The position numbers and the translations under genes were made by a program. Shown here piece after piece: positions 18,706 to 28,358 of a stretch of DNA of 64,000 nucleotides. Source of the stretch: Flectobacillus longus. Lineage in GTDB: Bacteria; Bacteroidota; Bacteroidia; Cytophagales; Spirosomataceae. Position 1 is the first letter of the stretch, and each line of letters opens with the position of its first letter. The stretch lies in contig NZ_JASHIC010000004.1 in the NCBI RefSeq assembly GCF_030056705.1, positions 186,001 through 250,000 on the forward strand. Direction: 5' to 3'. The notes below the pieces were generated by a model that was given only the letters and a program-made list of their open reading frames with translations, had not been told where the DNA came from and did no database searches.

Positions 18706-18748
18706 ATATAAAAAAATCCCGCCCTTGTGAGGCGGGATTTTTTTATAT
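18706..18748 (-). terminator. Terminator of the Oar-like receptor gene
   Basis: Perfect 18-bp stem with core AAATCCCGCC / GGCGGGATTT, 7-base loop, and A/T tracts on both sides. It lies about 20 bases beyond the stop of the receptor gene on the minus strand. Confidence 0.93.
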
Positions 18749-18769
18749 GTTAAGTCGTCAAATATTCAA

Positions 18770-21700
18770 CTATTCGAAAATATAACGAATACCGAATTGT
18801 GCTTGCCATACGTTGTTTACGTTGATACTCTTAACAAATGAGTCACGCAACAAAATAGTTTGGTTAGCACCAGCAGCATCTTGTACTACTTGAGTACCTA
18901 ATGTGTAAGTTACAGAACCGTCGCTAGCTACAGTTGCTCTCAATGGGTTTAAGTTAGTAGCAACCCAACCTACACCAAACTTGTTGTTGATTAAGTTACC
19001 AACGTTCAAGATATCTGCACGCAAACGGATAATGTTTTTCTTGTTTTTACCAGCTTTGATATAGAAATCTTGCTCTACAGTAAAGTCAAAACGAGTCAAC
19101 CAAGGAGAATAACCACCGTTACGTTCAGCATATTGACCACGACGAGTTTTCAAGTAATCGTTACCTTCGATGAATGCATCAAATGCAGCAGCTTGTTCAG
19201 CTCCAGTATAAACACGTCCACTGATTGTTTGGTTAACAAAATTCAAGTCAGAGCCTTTATTTGGAACAAAAATCAAGTCGTTGATTTGACCATCGTTGTT
19301 GAAGTCGTTACCAAAAGTATAAGACTGTCTAAATCCACTGTTAGATACCATACCTAAAGTAAACATAGTAGAACCACCCATTTTACCACCATAGTTCAAA
19401 CGGTAGTTAACATAACCAACGATACGGTGACGCAAATCGTTATCAGAATAAGCAGCACCTAAGTAGTTTTGACCTGCAACTGTAGGAATGTTAGCCTGAA
19501 CAGTTGAACCAACTGATTGAAGGTCTTTTGCAACTGCATAAGTATAACCCAACATACCACCAAAACCGTCAGTAGTAGGTTTTTCTAATTTAGCAGTAAA
19601 TGAATAAGATTCGCCTTTGTCAGTGTTAGAAAGAACAAATACGTTAGTAGTAGCACTGTTGATAAATCTTGTACCAGTGAATCTATCACGCGTATCAACA
19701 CCTGCGAATTTTGTTGTTGGAGCGTTCAAGTTAGCATCGATATAACGCAATGCGTTGATATTTTTGTTGTAGATAGCTTCAACTGTACCAATCAAACCTA
19801 AAGGTAATTTCTGGTCAATAGCGATGTTTGACTTCCAAATCATTGGGTTTTTCAAATCTTCTTTAGAAGCATTCACTACGTAAGCAGGCAATTTTGTAAT
19901 ATCTGTAGTAGTTGGCTTATAAATACTTGGATCCAATGTGAATGGATATTTCAATCTATCAGCAGCTGTTGTAGGGCTAATCAATGCAGTGTTTACACCG
20001 TTATTACCCAATTGGTTTGAAACCAATACCTGAGGAATACGTGAAACAAAGATACCAGTACCACCACGAATTTGAGTAGTTTTGTCACCTTTAACATCGT
20101 AGTTAAATCCAATACGTGGAGAAACCAAAAGTTTAGCTGTTGGGAATGCTCCTGTATTTACCTTCAAATTAGCGCCATCTTCATCTTTGTATGTCAAACC
20201 AGCAACAACAGGGTTATAGAATGAAGCTGAAGTTGAGTTATCATAGCTGAAAATATCAAAACGTACACCACCTGTCAATTTCAAACGATCATTTACTTGG
20301 AATTCATCTTGCAAATATGCAGAGTAAGTAGAAATCTTCAAAGTTTGAAGTGGTTCTTCTCCGTTAGGTAACAATGAATATCTATAGTTGAAACGAGCGA
20401 TTGGAACAGGAGAAGTTGTCAAGTTTGGATTAGCTTTGTAAGCTAAAGCTGCTGTTTTGAAATCGTCGATTGAGTTATACACCCAAACACCATTTGAAGA
20501 TGGGAAGAATACGTTATTTGAAGTGAAGTATTCGTAAGCAAGACCTAATGTCAATGTGTGGTTACCCGCAAAATAAGACAAGTTGTTAGTCAAATTCAAT
20601 GTAGAATAATTCAACTTGTTATTTGGAGTAAATGGATCCATCCCCAATGCAGTATAAGTAGATCCATCTTTTAAGATATCAATTGTTGGAAACAAGTTTT
20701 GTTGAACACGGTCCTCAGTTTGCTTGTTGTATGTTGCAATAAAGTTGTTAGCAAACTTACTATTAAATGTAGAGTTTAATTCTGCTACAATCGAACGAGT
20801 ATTATCTTGAATCACATATCCAGTATTCTGCATTGACAAAGCAAGTGCAGAGTTTGTTCTGTTACCGTTACCAGCAGTATTACTTGAGTTAGAGTTACTG
20901 ATAATAGAACCAGATTGAGAATCATGGTGTGAGTAACGTACAGACAACTTATGATTGTTGTTGATGTTATAATCCAAACGAATCAATGCTTTTGCCGAAG
21001 TTACATCATTATTATAATTATCGATGGCTCCACCATCCCAACCAAAGTTGGTTTTCATGAAACTACTTAAATCTTCTAAATCAGCCGCAGTAACACGAGA
21101 TACGTTACCTGTTGCTCCAGCACGGTTTGCAGACCAAGTCAATGCAGGAGTTGAGCTTTTAAAGTTTTCGTAGTTAGCGAAGAAGAACAATTTATCTTTA
21201 ATGATTGGACCACCGATTCTGAAACCTGTAGTTTTCTCATCAATATTTACAGTTGGTAAATCTTTACCGTCAGCTTTTTTACCTACAAGGCTACTACCTC
21301 TAAAGATATGGTAAGCAGAACCTGTAAATTCGTTTGTACCTGAGCGAGTAACAGCGTTGATACCAGCACCAGCAAAACCAGATTGACGAACATCAAATGG
21401 TGCAATGTTTACTTGCACTTGTTCGATAGCATCTAAAGATACAGCAGTTGTACCAGTACGACCACCTGCTTGTGAAGAGCTACCCAAACCAAATCCATTG
21501 TTGAATACAGAACCATCAATGGTAAAGTTGTTGAAGCGGCTATCTTGACCACCAAAAGAACGTCCATTGCTATAAGCATTGTATTTGGTGATATCATCAA
21601 TTGTACGACCAATTGTAGGTAAGCTATTGATTGCACCTGTACCGAAAGTAGCAGCGGCACCAGTACGACCAGAACTAAATACGTCTGAACGAGAAGTTTT

Positions 21701-22087
21701 TACAACTACTTCATCCAATTGTTTTCCACCATCTTCATCCATTGTGAAGCTAGCGTTTGTTGCAGTACCAAGTGTTGTAAATAAATTTTCTCTTACTTGC
21801 TCTTTGTAACCAACAAATGTTACTTTAATTGTAAAAGGACCGCCAACACGTACCCCTGGTAGAGTATAGCGACCTGATGCGTTTGTGGATACACCATAAC
21901 GTGTACCTGATGGAGTGTGTACAGCAATTACACTTGCGCCGGGAAGTGCTTCACCTTTCTTATCAGTAACAATACCAGAAATTGATGAAGATGTAACCTG
22001 TGCAAAAACCTGTACACTTGAAATTGTAGCCATAATTGCAAAAAGCAATGATACAACTACGTTAGTGGTAAAGATTCTTTTCAACAT
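18770..22087 (-). CDS. Oar-like TonB-dependent outer-membrane receptor
   Basis: 1105 residues. A signal peptide (residues 1-29, ending VQVFAQ) is followed by a carboxypeptidase-regulatory-like beta-sandwich ([17 protein letters not shown]..., about 35-115), then LDEVVV and a plug domain with [19 protein letters not shown] and [18 protein letters not shown], then a large barrel. This arrangement and the plug motifs match Oar/OmpA-related TonB-dependent transporters of Bacteroidetes and myxobacteria. The substrate is unknown: no SusD partner is adjacent, so it is not a SusC/SusD pair. Single gene with its own terminator; divergent from the GDPD gene. Confidence 0.92.
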   Translation of the reverse strand: MLKRIFTTNVVVSLLFAIMATISSVQVFAQVTSSSISGIVTDKKGEALPGASVIAVHTPSGTRYGVSTNASGRYTLPGVRVGGPFTIKVTFVGYKEQVRENLFTTLGTATNASFTMDEDGGKQLDEVVVKTSRSDVFSSGRTGAAATFGTGAINSLPTIGRTIDDITKYNAYSNGRSFGGQDSRFNNFTIDGSVFNNGFGLGSSSQAGGRTGTTAVSLDAIEQVQVNIAPFDVRQSGFAGAGINAVTRSGTNEFTGSAYHIFRGSSLVGKKADGKDLPTVNIDEKTTGFRIGGPIIKDKLFFFANYENFKSSTPALTWSANRAGATGNVSRVTAADLEDLSSFMKTNFGWDGGAIDNYNNDVTSAKALIRLDYNINNNHKLSVRYSHHDSQSGSIISNSNSSNTAGNGNRTNSALALSMQNTGYVIQDNTRSIVAELNSTFNSKFANNFIATYNKQTEDRVQQNLFPTIDILKDGSTYTALGMDPFTPNNKLNYSTLNLTNNLSYFAGNHTLTLGLAYEYFTSNNVFFPSSNGVWVYNSIDDFKTAALAYKANPNLTTSPVPIARFNYRYSLLPNGEEPLQTLKISTYSAYLQDEFQVNDRLKLTGGVRFDIFSYDNSTSASFYNPVVAGLTYKDEDGANLKVNTGAFPTAKLLVSPRIGFNYDVKGDKTTQIRGGTGIFVSRIPQVLVSNQLGNNGVNTALISPTTAADRLKYPFTLDPSIYKPTTTDITKLPAYVVNASKEDLKNPMIWKSNIAIDQKLPLGLIGTVEAIYNKNINALRYIDANLNAPTTKFAGVDTRDRFTGTRFINSATTNVFVLSNTDKGESYSFTAKLEKPTTDGFGGMLGYTYAVAKDLQSVGSTVQANIPTVAGQNYLGAAYSDNDLRHRIVGYVNYRLNYGGKMGGSTMFTLGMVSNSGFRQSYTFGNDFNNDGQINDLIFVPNKGSDLNFVNQTISGRVYTGAEQAAAFDAFIEGNDYLKTRRGQYAERNGGYSPWLTRFDFTVEQDFYIKAGKNKKNIIRLRADILNVGNLINNKFGVGWVATNLNPLRATVASDGSVTYTLGTQVVQDAAGANQTILLRDSFVKSINVNNVWQAQFGIRYIFE

Positions 22088-22488
22088 AGTGAATTTGGAA
22101 TTTAGTTAGAAACTGAATGGATGATTTGGCTACAAAATAACAACAAAAATTTAGTAACAACAAAATTCGAAAATTAACTGAATGTAAATTTCCTTATTGT
22201 AATATACTGATTTTTAAGTTTTGGTCATTTAGCCTCTTAAAATAATACTAATTTTTACCCAAACAGTTTAACTAAAAGAATTCTAAACCAATCAGATTTT
22301 GTTAATCTATAAGATTAGTATTTTTTAAAGATTCTTTAAAATTGATGTATATACCTATATTTCATGATAAAGGTTTTAATTTTGCTATAAGTCAAGTCAA
22401 TTTTAAAGATGACTTAATCCGAATTTTATTTAGTTTTTTGTAGCTCCCAAAATCTTTTCAACAAACATTTTAAAAAATCTTTTGAGGA
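22088..22488. other. Divergent regulatory region between receptor and GDPD genes
   Basis: 401 bases without a gene, AT-rich. The only structured element I see is the inverted repeat at 22323-22341. No TAnnTTTG box was found in a good position on either strand. Confidence 0.5.
22323..22341. promoter_or_regulatory. Perfect 9-1-9 inverted repeat, possible operator
   Basis: TTTTAAAGA-T-TCTTTAAAA. It lies about 236 bases upstream of the receptor start and 148 bases upstream of the GDPD start. It could bind a dimeric regulator of either gene; AT-richness makes chance possible. Confidence 0.35.
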
Positions 22489-23325
22489 ATGAATACTACT
22501 CGAAATTTTATTTTCCTGATTGCTTCTACTATGCTACTTTTTAATAGTATAGAAAGTTTTGCACAAAATCTCAAAATTTGTGGGCATCGTGGAGGATTTT
22601 ATCAAAATTTCCCTGAAAATAGTCCTTCACTTTTTAACTATACATACAAAAATACCAGTTCCACTCCTATTATTCTTGAGCTAGACATTCGAGAAAACCA
22701 GAATGGTACTCTCTTTATCTTACACGATACAAGTCTTGATAGAACAACAACTTCTACGGGCTTCCTTAAAACATCCAGCGACTCATTACTTTCAAAAACT
22801 TTTTTGAAAAATAGTCAAGGTAATATTTCAAAAATACCTATCCCTTCCTTCAATGATATGCTGATTTGGCTCAAAAATCATCCAAACGCTTGGCTAATGC
22901 TCGATGTAAAAGGTGGATTGTTGAAAAAAGTGTACGAAGCGGTACAGCAATACCAACTCGATTCGAGAGTACTTTTTCTTACCTTCAAACCTGAAGATAC
23001 GAAGGAGGTTTTTCAACTTTCGTCTACTACACATGTATCTGCATTGATTAGGAATGAAGATGATTGGAACAGTATCCAAGCTTTTCAGCCTAATTTCAAG
23101 CAGCTAATTGCCTATGTCAGTCCTCAAACTCCTGTATCCCTTATTTCAGCACTAAAAACTAAAGGTGTTCGACTTATGGCAGATTGTAGCGAAAATACTA
23201 AAAATCATCCTCAGCCTTTTGAGCCATCGTTTTATCAGAATTTAGCACAAAGTCTTCAATTAGATATAATGATTACTGATTACCCTGTCGAGGTAAGTCG
23301 TATCTTTGCAGAAAAAAACAAATAA
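22489..23325 (+). CDS. Glycerophosphodiester phosphodiesterase family protein, exported
   Basis: 278 residues with a signal peptide (residues 1-25, ending SFAQ). GDPD motifs: CGHRGGFYQNFPENS near residue 32 (HRG...PEN), ELDIRENQNGTLFILHDTSLDRTT (E-D metal ligands, then HD). The TIM-barrel end has DCSENT and MITDYPVEV. It should hydrolyse glycerophosphodiesters to glycerol 3-phosphate and an alcohol in the periplasm. The C-terminal half is compact, so full activity is likely but the natural substrate is not known. Divergent from the receptor. Confidence 0.88.
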   Translation: MNTTRNFIFLIASTMLLFNSIESFAQNLKICGHRGGFYQNFPENSPSLFNYTYKNTSSTPIILELDIRENQNGTLFILHDTSLDRTTTSTGFLKTSSDSLLSKTFLKNSQGNISKIPIPSFNDMLIWLKNHPNAWLMLDVKGGLLKKVYEAVQQYQLDSRVLFLTFKPEDTKEVFQLSSTTHVSALIRNEDDWNSIQAFQPNFKQLIAYVSPQTPVSLISALKTKGVRLMADCSENTKNHPQPFEPSFYQNLAQSLQLDIMITDYPVEVSRIFAEKNK

Positions 23326-23402
23326 CATTCCTTCTTAGATTTTAGCAGATAGGCGTATTTCATTCGGAATGTACATTTACTAGAAAGCTCTCATATTCGA
23401 AA

Positions 23403-24173
23403 ATGAAACTATATTTTAGAAAAGCTGGCGAAACTGGCCAAGCAATTATTATTCTTCACGGTATTTTTGGTTCGTCGGACAACTGGCTTACAATCGGGAA
23501 AGTTTTGGCCGATACTTATCAGGTATATATGGTCGACCAGCGTAATCATGGTCAGTCACCAAGAAGCGACGAGTTCAATTACGAAGTGATGTCTGCCGAC
23601 TTAAAAGAATTTATTGACGATCATCAAATCGAGAATCCAGTAATTATTGGTCACTCAATGGGTGGAAAAACCGTTATGCAGTTTGCACTTAACTACCCAG
23701 ATTCGTTTTCAAAAATGATGGTGGTTGATATAGCGCCCAAATATTATCCCGTGCATCATCACATGATTTTGCAAGGGCTTGCCGCTGTTGATCTCCCGAA
23801 TCTTACAAGCCGCACCGAAGCCAACGAAATATTAAAACGTTTTGAAGAAAAAGAAGGAGTTCGTCAGTTTTTGATTAAAAACCTTTGGAGAAATCCAGAA
23901 AAAGGAAATCAGTTTGATTGGCGTATCAATGTCCCTGTTATCACTAAGAATATCGATGTAGTTGGACATGAATTAAACAACGAGCACGTGGTAGACCAAC
24001 CTGTATTATTTGTTCGTGGCTCCGAATCGCACTATATCCAACCCGAAGATGAACGCCGTATTTGGGAAATTTTCCCCAATTATGAGTTAGTTACTGTAGA
24101 GGGTGCTGGTCACTGGATACAGGCCGACAATCCACAAGAATTTATCAGAATCACCAGAGAATTTGTACAATAG
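23403..24173 (+). CDS. Alpha/beta-fold hydrolase (YbfF-like esterase)
   Basis: 256 residues. HGIFGSSDNW near residue 19 forms the oxyanion region, GHSMGGKTVMQFA has the nucleophile Ser near residue 83, and the late GAGHWIQADNP carries the catalytic His. DQRNHGQSP near residue 48 is characteristic of the YbfF/ABHD11 branch of acyl-esterases. No signal peptide, so cytoplasmic. The stop is 7 bases before the next gene, so the two are co-transcribed and probably coupled. Confidence 0.88.
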   Translation: MKLYFRKAGETGQAIIILHGIFGSSDNWLTIGKVLADTYQVYMVDQRNHGQSPRSDEFNYEVMSADLKEFIDDHQIENPVIIGHSMGGKTVMQFALNYPDSFSKMMVVDIAPKYYPVHHHMILQGLAAVDLPNLTSRTEANEILKRFEEKEGVRQFLIKNLWRNPEKGNQFDWRINVPVITKNIDVVGHELNNEHVVDQPVLFVRGSESHYIQPEDERRIWEIFPNYELVTVEGAGHWIQADNPQEFIRITREFVQ

Positions 24174-24180
24174 CGAGTAT

Positions 24181-24876
24181 ATGACCTTATATCTTATTCC
24201 AACTACGCTGGCACCCAATACCGCTCAGCAGGTATTGGCACCACAAATATTGGAGGTAGTCAAACAAACAAATTATTACTTTGTAGAAAATATCCGAACG
24301 GCTCGTCGATGTATTAGCGAACTCAAGCTAGGCAAAGTCATTGACGAGCTAGTATTTTTTGAATTAGATAAAGATACCACTTCCGACAAAGTTCGTTCTT
24401 ATTTTAAACAAATTCCTGCCGATGCAAGCATTGGTGTAATGTCTGAAGCAGGCTGCCCTGGCGTAGCTGACCCTGGCGCTGTTGCTGTACAAATCGCACA
24501 CGAATTAGGAATAAAAGTATGTCCCTTAGTCGGACCGTCCTCTATTCTGTTGGGTTTGATGGCTTCAGGTTTTTCAGGACAATCTTTTATCTTTCATGGC
24601 TATTTACCAATTGATAAAATTGAAAGACAGAAATCTTTAAAAAATTTAGAAAAAAGTGCTCAGAAACTCCAAACACAAATATTTATGGAAACTCCATTCC
24701 GTAATAATCAATTTTTGGAGGATATTTTACAAACCTGTCAAGGCAATATTAAGCTTTGTATTGCGAGTAATGTAAGCGCCGAAGATGAGTTTATCCAAAC
24801 CAAAACTATTTCGGAATGGAAAAAACAAAAGCCCGATTTACACAAAAAACCAACCATGTTTTTGATGAGCGCTTAA
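24181..24876 (+). CDS. SAM-dependent methyltransferase, tetrapyrrole-methylase (RsmI-like) fold
   Basis: 231 residues from ATG 24181; an earlier in-frame ATG at 24103 would overlap the hydrolase gene and is rejected. The N-terminus MTLYLIPTTLAPN replaces the usual LYLVATPIGN of RsmI. GVMSEAGCPGVADPGA, PLVGPSSILLGLMASGFSGQ and FMETPFRNN match the SAM-binding motifs of the group. RsmI 2'-O-methylates C1402 of 16S rRNA, but this shorter protein belongs to the Bacteroidetes RsmI-like subgroup, so that target is not assured. Confidence 0.88.
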   Translation: MTLYLIPTTLAPNTAQQVLAPQILEVVKQTNYYFVENIRTARRCISELKLGKVIDELVFFELDKDTTSDKVRSYFKQIPADASIGVMSEAGCPGVADPGAVAVQIAHELGIKVCPLVGPSSILLGLMASGFSGQSFIFHGYLPIDKIERQKSLKNLEKSAQKLQTQIFMETPFRNNQFLEDILQTCQGNIKLCIASNVSAEDEFIQTKTISEWKKQKPDLHKKPTMFLMSA

Positions 24877-24951
24877 CGGATAGGTAAATAGACAGTTCGG
24901 TATACTAGGTTCCACCATTATATTGCAACATTTACTATTCAGTAATTTTTA

Positions 24952-24959
24952 TAACTTTG
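24952..24959 (+). promoter_or_regulatory. Candidate -7 element for the MBL-fold hydrolase gene
   Basis: TAACTTTG matches TAnnTTTG and lies 28 bases before the ATG at 24987, giving a short leader. A TTG occurs at 24922-24924, a little too far upstream for ideal spacing. Confidence 0.45.
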
Positions 24960-24986
24960 TCGATATAGACTTATTCTTACAAGAAA

Positions 24987-25628
24987 ATGATTCAGATAGA
25001 AATATTTACATTTAATCCTTTCCAAGAAAACACCTACATTCTATGGGACGAAACCCTAGAATGTGTCATCATCGATCCGGGTTGTCATGTGTATGAAGAA
25101 CGTAAGGCATTGACCGATTTTATTTCAGAGAAAAAGTTAAAACCAGTCAAGCTACTCAATACACACGCTCATATAGATCATATTTTGGGTAATGCTTTCA
25201 TCAAAAGAAACTATAACATTAGCTACTTTTTACACGAAAAAGACCTTCCAGTATTAAACACAGCACCTGATAGAGCAGCCTTCTGGGGATTTCCTGCCTA
25301 CGAGCATTCTTCTGTAGATGAGTATTTGGAAGAAGGTAAAGACATAAACTTTGGCAATAGTACCTTACAGGTTTTCTTTACGCCGGGACACGCGCCTGGG
25401 CACGTGGTGTTTTATGCCAAAGACCAAAATTTTGTGATTGGTGGCGATGTATTGTTTAAAGGTAGTGTAGGGCGTACAGACCTACCTTTATGTAGCTTCG
25501 CAGATTTAGAAAAAAGTATCAAAACAAAACTTTACACACTTCCCGACCAAACCGTAGTTTACCCTGGCCATGGATCAAGTACGACAATTGGTTTTGAGAA
25601 AAAGAATAATCCATTTGTCAGACTTTAA
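24987..25628 (+). CDS. MBL-fold metallo-hydrolase (glyoxalase II-like)
   Basis: 213 residues. The metal site THAHIDHILG (HxHxDH) lies near residues 57-66, FTPGHAPGHVVFY near 131, GGDVLFKGSVGRTD near 152 with the bridging Asp, and VYPGHGSSTTIG near 191 with the final His. This is the short glyoxalase II/YcbL-type form; it may hydrolyse S-lactoylglutathione-like or other thioesters. The C-terminal substrate domain of true GloB is absent. It is 12 bases upstream of pssA and probably in one transcript. Confidence 0.9.
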   Translation: MIQIEIFTFNPFQENTYILWDETLECVIIDPGCHVYEERKALTDFISEKKLKPVKLLNTHAHIDHILGNAFIKRNYNISYFLHEKDLPVLNTAPDRAAFWGFPAYEHSSVDEYLEEGKDINFGNSTLQVFFTPGHAPGHVVFYAKDQNFVIGGDVLFKGSVGRTDLPLCSFADLEKSIKTKLYTLPDQTVVYPGHGSSTTIGFEKKNNPFVRL

Positions 25629-25640
25629 GCACAACATAGC

Positions 25641-26390
25641 ATGTTTTCAATCAAAAATCATATCCCTAATGCTCTCACATGTGGAAATTTACTTTGTGGG
25701 ATTTTTGGGTTAAATATTGTTCTTTCCACGCCAGATTTTATTGACCAGCCTGACAAATTAATTTTGCCATCTATCCTTATTGGTATGGCATTGGTTTGTG
25801 ACTGGCTCGATGGTTTTATTGCTCGATTGGTCAATGCACAATCTCCTATCGGTAAAGAATTAGACTCTTTGGCAGATATGGTAACTTTTGGTGTTTTGCC
25901 AGCCTTTATCATGCTCAAACTGATTGAAGGAAGTTGCACAACAGGTACTTGTACCGTAGGGTTATTTGGGTTTTATAAACCCTATATTGCTTTTGCGCTG
26001 GCTGTATTTTCGGCGTTACGATTGGCAAAATTTAATGTGGATACCCGCCAAAGTCATTCGTTTATTGGAGTGCCTACGCCAGCCAATGGTATGGTAGTGG
26101 CGTCGTTGCCATTGATTTTGGTGTATCATCCCGAATACCGTGAATATGTACTCAATTACAATATTTTGATTATTTATTCTATCGTAATGTCTTATTTGTT
26201 AGTAGCCGAAATACCCCTATTTGCTTTGAAATTCAAGAACTTTGATTGGAAATCTAATCAGGTTAAATATATCTTTTTAATACTTTCCTTAGCCTTAATT
26301 TTGGTTTTCAAGTTTGTTGCGATTCCATTGGTTATCTTTATCTATATCTTGATTTCGATTGCTGATAATTTGATGGGGGAGAAAAAGTAA
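25641..26390 (+). CDS. pssA: CDP-diacylglycerol-serine O-phosphatidyltransferase
   Basis: 249 residues with about seven membrane helices. The CDP-alcohol phosphatidyltransferase motif DGx2ARx8Gx3Dx3D is complete: DGFIARLVNAQSPIGKELD followed by SLAD (residues about 57-79). The N-terminus IPNALTCGNLLCGIFG is typical of type II PssA. It makes phosphatidylserine from CDP-diacylglycerol and serine in the inner membrane, the route to phosphatidylethanolamine. No psd gene is in the window. A terminator follows. Confidence 0.93.
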   Translation: MFSIKNHIPNALTCGNLLCGIFGLNIVLSTPDFIDQPDKLILPSILIGMALVCDWLDGFIARLVNAQSPIGKELDSLADMVTFGVLPAFIMLKLIEGSCTTGTCTVGLFGFYKPYIAFALAVFSALRLAKFNVDTRQSHSFIGVPTPANGMVVASLPLILVYHPEYREYVLNYNILIIYSIVMSYLLVAEIPLFALKFKNFDWKSNQVKYIFLILSLALILVFKFVAIPLVIFIYILISIADNLMGEKK

Positions 26391-26407
26391 CTATTTCCAA
26401 AATCATG

Positions 26408-26448
26408 AAAAGAGCTTCTTTTAAACAAAAGTTTGAAAGAAGCTCTTT
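26408..26448 (+). terminator. Terminator after pssA
   Basis: AAAGAGCTTCTTT and AAAGAAGCTCTTT form a 13-bp stem around an AT-rich loop. It lies 18 bases beyond the stop and is followed by ATATTTTA. Confidence 0.85.
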
Positions 26449-26633
26449 ATATTTTAGGTATGATGGATTTCTAATACTTTTTGTTTAAACAAGCACTACC
26501 ACTGAAAAAGATAATTTTTTCCTACTTTTACACAAAATCTAGACAGAAATATAAACAACTAGCTTTTCGAAAAAGAATAGTCGTTCATTATTTCTGACTA
26601 GCATTAACAACAAACTAATTCACTTGGCAAAAT

Positions 26634-27635
26634 ATGTATTATTCAAAAATTGTTGGACTAGGACATTATGTTCCTGAAAATATCATATCCAACCAGTATC
26701 TAGAAACCATTATGGATACCAACGATACTTGGATTACCGAGCGAACTGGTATTAAAGAACGTCGCTATTTTACTTATGGTAAGGACACTAATGCCTCAAT
26801 GGCTACCGAAGCCGCTAAAATTGCGATTGAACGGGCAGGATTGACGCCACAGGAAATTGATTTTATTGTGTACGCTACTATTACTCCTGACTACTATTTC
26901 CCTGGACCAGGCTTTGTATTGCAACGTAATTTGGGTATGCAAAACATTGGAGTACTAGATATTCGTGATCAATGTTCGGGATTTATATATGCGCTTTCAA
27001 CAGCCGACCAATTTATTCGTTCGGGGATGTACAAAAACATCTTGGTCATAGGTGCCGAAATACAATCTACTTTCCTCAATCACTCGACTGAAGGTCGAGG
27101 CGTTGCTGTAATTTTTGGAGATGGCGCAGGTGCTGCGGTCGTACAAGCAACTACTGACCCATCTCATCGAATTCTTTCGACACACTTACATGCCGACGGA
27201 ACTTACGCAGAAGATTTGTATGTAAAAGACCCAGGCAGTAGCCGTCCAAAGCGTTTTTATGATGATTTATTTGATGATAAAAATACAGGTGAAGTCATTA
27301 TGAACGGAAACATGGTGTTCAAACACGCTGTAGTTCGTTTTCCTGAAGTAATTAAAGAGGCTTTGGCACAGAATAGTTTATCTCCTGAAGATATTGACCT
27401 ATTAGTACCACATCAAGCCAATCTACGCATTTCAGAATATGTTCGTCAACAAATGGGGCTACCAGAGGAAAAAGTGATGAATAATATCCAAAAATATGGA
27501 AACACCACCGCAGCTTCCATCCCAATTGCCTTAAGTGAAGCTTGGGAAATGGGAAAAGTCAAAGACGGAAACTTGATATGTTTGGCCGCTTTTGGAAGTG
27601 GCTTTACATGGGGCTCTGCTTTGATTAGGTGGTAG
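26634..27635 (+). CDS. fabH: 3-oxoacyl-ACP synthase III (FabH-type)
   Basis: 333 residues. The KAS III triad is intact: Cys114 in RDQCSGFIYALS, His260 in VPHQANLRI and Asn290 in YGNTTAASIP. NDTWITERTGIKERRY near residue 31 is the FabH N-terminal signature. It condenses acetyl-CoA or branched acyl-CoA with malonyl-ACP to start fatty-acid synthesis. No fab or plsX gene is adjacent, so this is an isolated copy, perhaps a paralogue of a fabH in the main cluster; related KAS III enzymes in secondary pathways are the alternative. Confidence 0.87.
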   Translation: MYYSKIVGLGHYVPENIISNQYLETIMDTNDTWITERTGIKERRYFTYGKDTNASMATEAAKIAIERAGLTPQEIDFIVYATITPDYYFPGPGFVLQRNLGMQNIGVLDIRDQCSGFIYALSTADQFIRSGMYKNILVIGAEIQSTFLNHSTEGRGVAVIFGDGAGAAVVQATTDPSHRILSTHLHADGTYAEDLYVKDPGSSRPKRFYDDLFDDKNTGEVIMNGNMVFKHAVVRFPEVIKEALAQNSLSPEDIDLLVPHQANLRISEYVRQQMGLPEEKVMNNIQKYGNTTAASIPIALSEAWEMGKVKDGNLICLAAFGSGFTWGSALIRW

Positions 27636-27639
27636 TTAT

Positions 27640-27831
27640 TTAATTTGAAAATGTGCTGATTTGAAGACTAATCAATTTGAAGATTTGTCATTTTGAAGAT
27701 TTGAAAATGTTTCGTAGATAGAGAATAAGGTCGATAAATAGAGCTAAACAACCTCATATTTTTTATCAATCCTTTCAATTATCATTAAATTTCCCAATTA
27801 GCACATTTTCAAATCTTCAAATTTTCAAATT
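27640..27831. repeat. Family C long imperfect palindrome
   Basis: The left arm begins TTAATTTGAAAATGTGCTGA and contains several copies of GAAGATTTG. The right arm (27787-27831) is an inverted counterpart with TTAGCACATTTTCAAATC. It fills the gap between the convergent fabH and CoA-binding-protein genes, and its right end overlaps the stop codon of the latter. It may serve as a bidirectional transcription end, though it has no GC-rich stem. Confidence 0.75.
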
Positions 27832-28192
27832 AGTACTGTCCTGTTGAGAGTAATACCAAGGTACAAGCTTCTTCTACTTCTATTCCATTATTTTGTGCCA
27901 AAGTCTCAAATTCCGCATTTTCGGTTCCGGGGTTAAATACAATACGTTTTGGATGCAAATTCAGAATATAATCATAATATTCAGCCTGATGCTGTGGTCC
28001 AATGTACATAGTAACTGTATCAATATTTTCCAGTTCGGGAAAACCATTTTGAATAGGAATAGAAGCCACTTCTCCTTTTTTAATTCCTAACAGCTCTACT
28101 TCATGCCCGTGACTTAAAAGCATATTGGTTGCGATGTAGGCATATCTTGCCGAATTATTCGTTGCGCCAAGCACTAAGGTTTTTTTTGCCAT
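27830..28192 (-). CDS. CoA-binding domain protein
   Basis: 120 residues, one Rossmann-like CoA-binding domain: VLGATNNSARYAYIATNMLLSHGH at the N-terminus (usual form GAS.NP.RY...A...L...GH), PIQNGFPELENIDTVTMYIGPQ in the middle, and FNPGTENAEFETLAQNNGIEV. The family is related to the N-terminal domain of succinyl-CoA synthetase alpha; its biological role is unclear. Stand-alone gene. Confidence 0.85.
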   Translation of the reverse strand: MAKKTLVLGATNNSARYAYIATNMLLSHGHEVELLGIKKGEVASIPIQNGFPELENIDTVTMYIGPQHQAEYYDYILNLHPKRIVFNPGTENAEFETLAQNNGIEVEEACTLVLLSTGQY

Positions 28193-28237
28193 AAGTATTT
28201 ATATATCATCCCCTTACCCTACTACTAAAAGTAATAT

Positions 28238-28245
28238 CAAAGGTA
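28238..28245 (-). promoter_or_regulatory. Candidate -7 element for the CoA-binding-protein gene
   Basis: CAAAGGTA on the plus strand, TACCTTTG on the minus strand. A TTG (plus-strand CAA at 28262-28264) lies 16 bases further upstream. The start codon is about 45 bases downstream. Confidence 0.45.
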
Positions 28246-28358
28246 AAAAATATGTAATTTTCAAGAATTTGTTTACTTTTAAAACAAATTTAAGAGAACT
28301 AATAGTTTCAGAATTTCTGACATTTGTTATGTTCCATTATCCATTTTTATATTAATCT

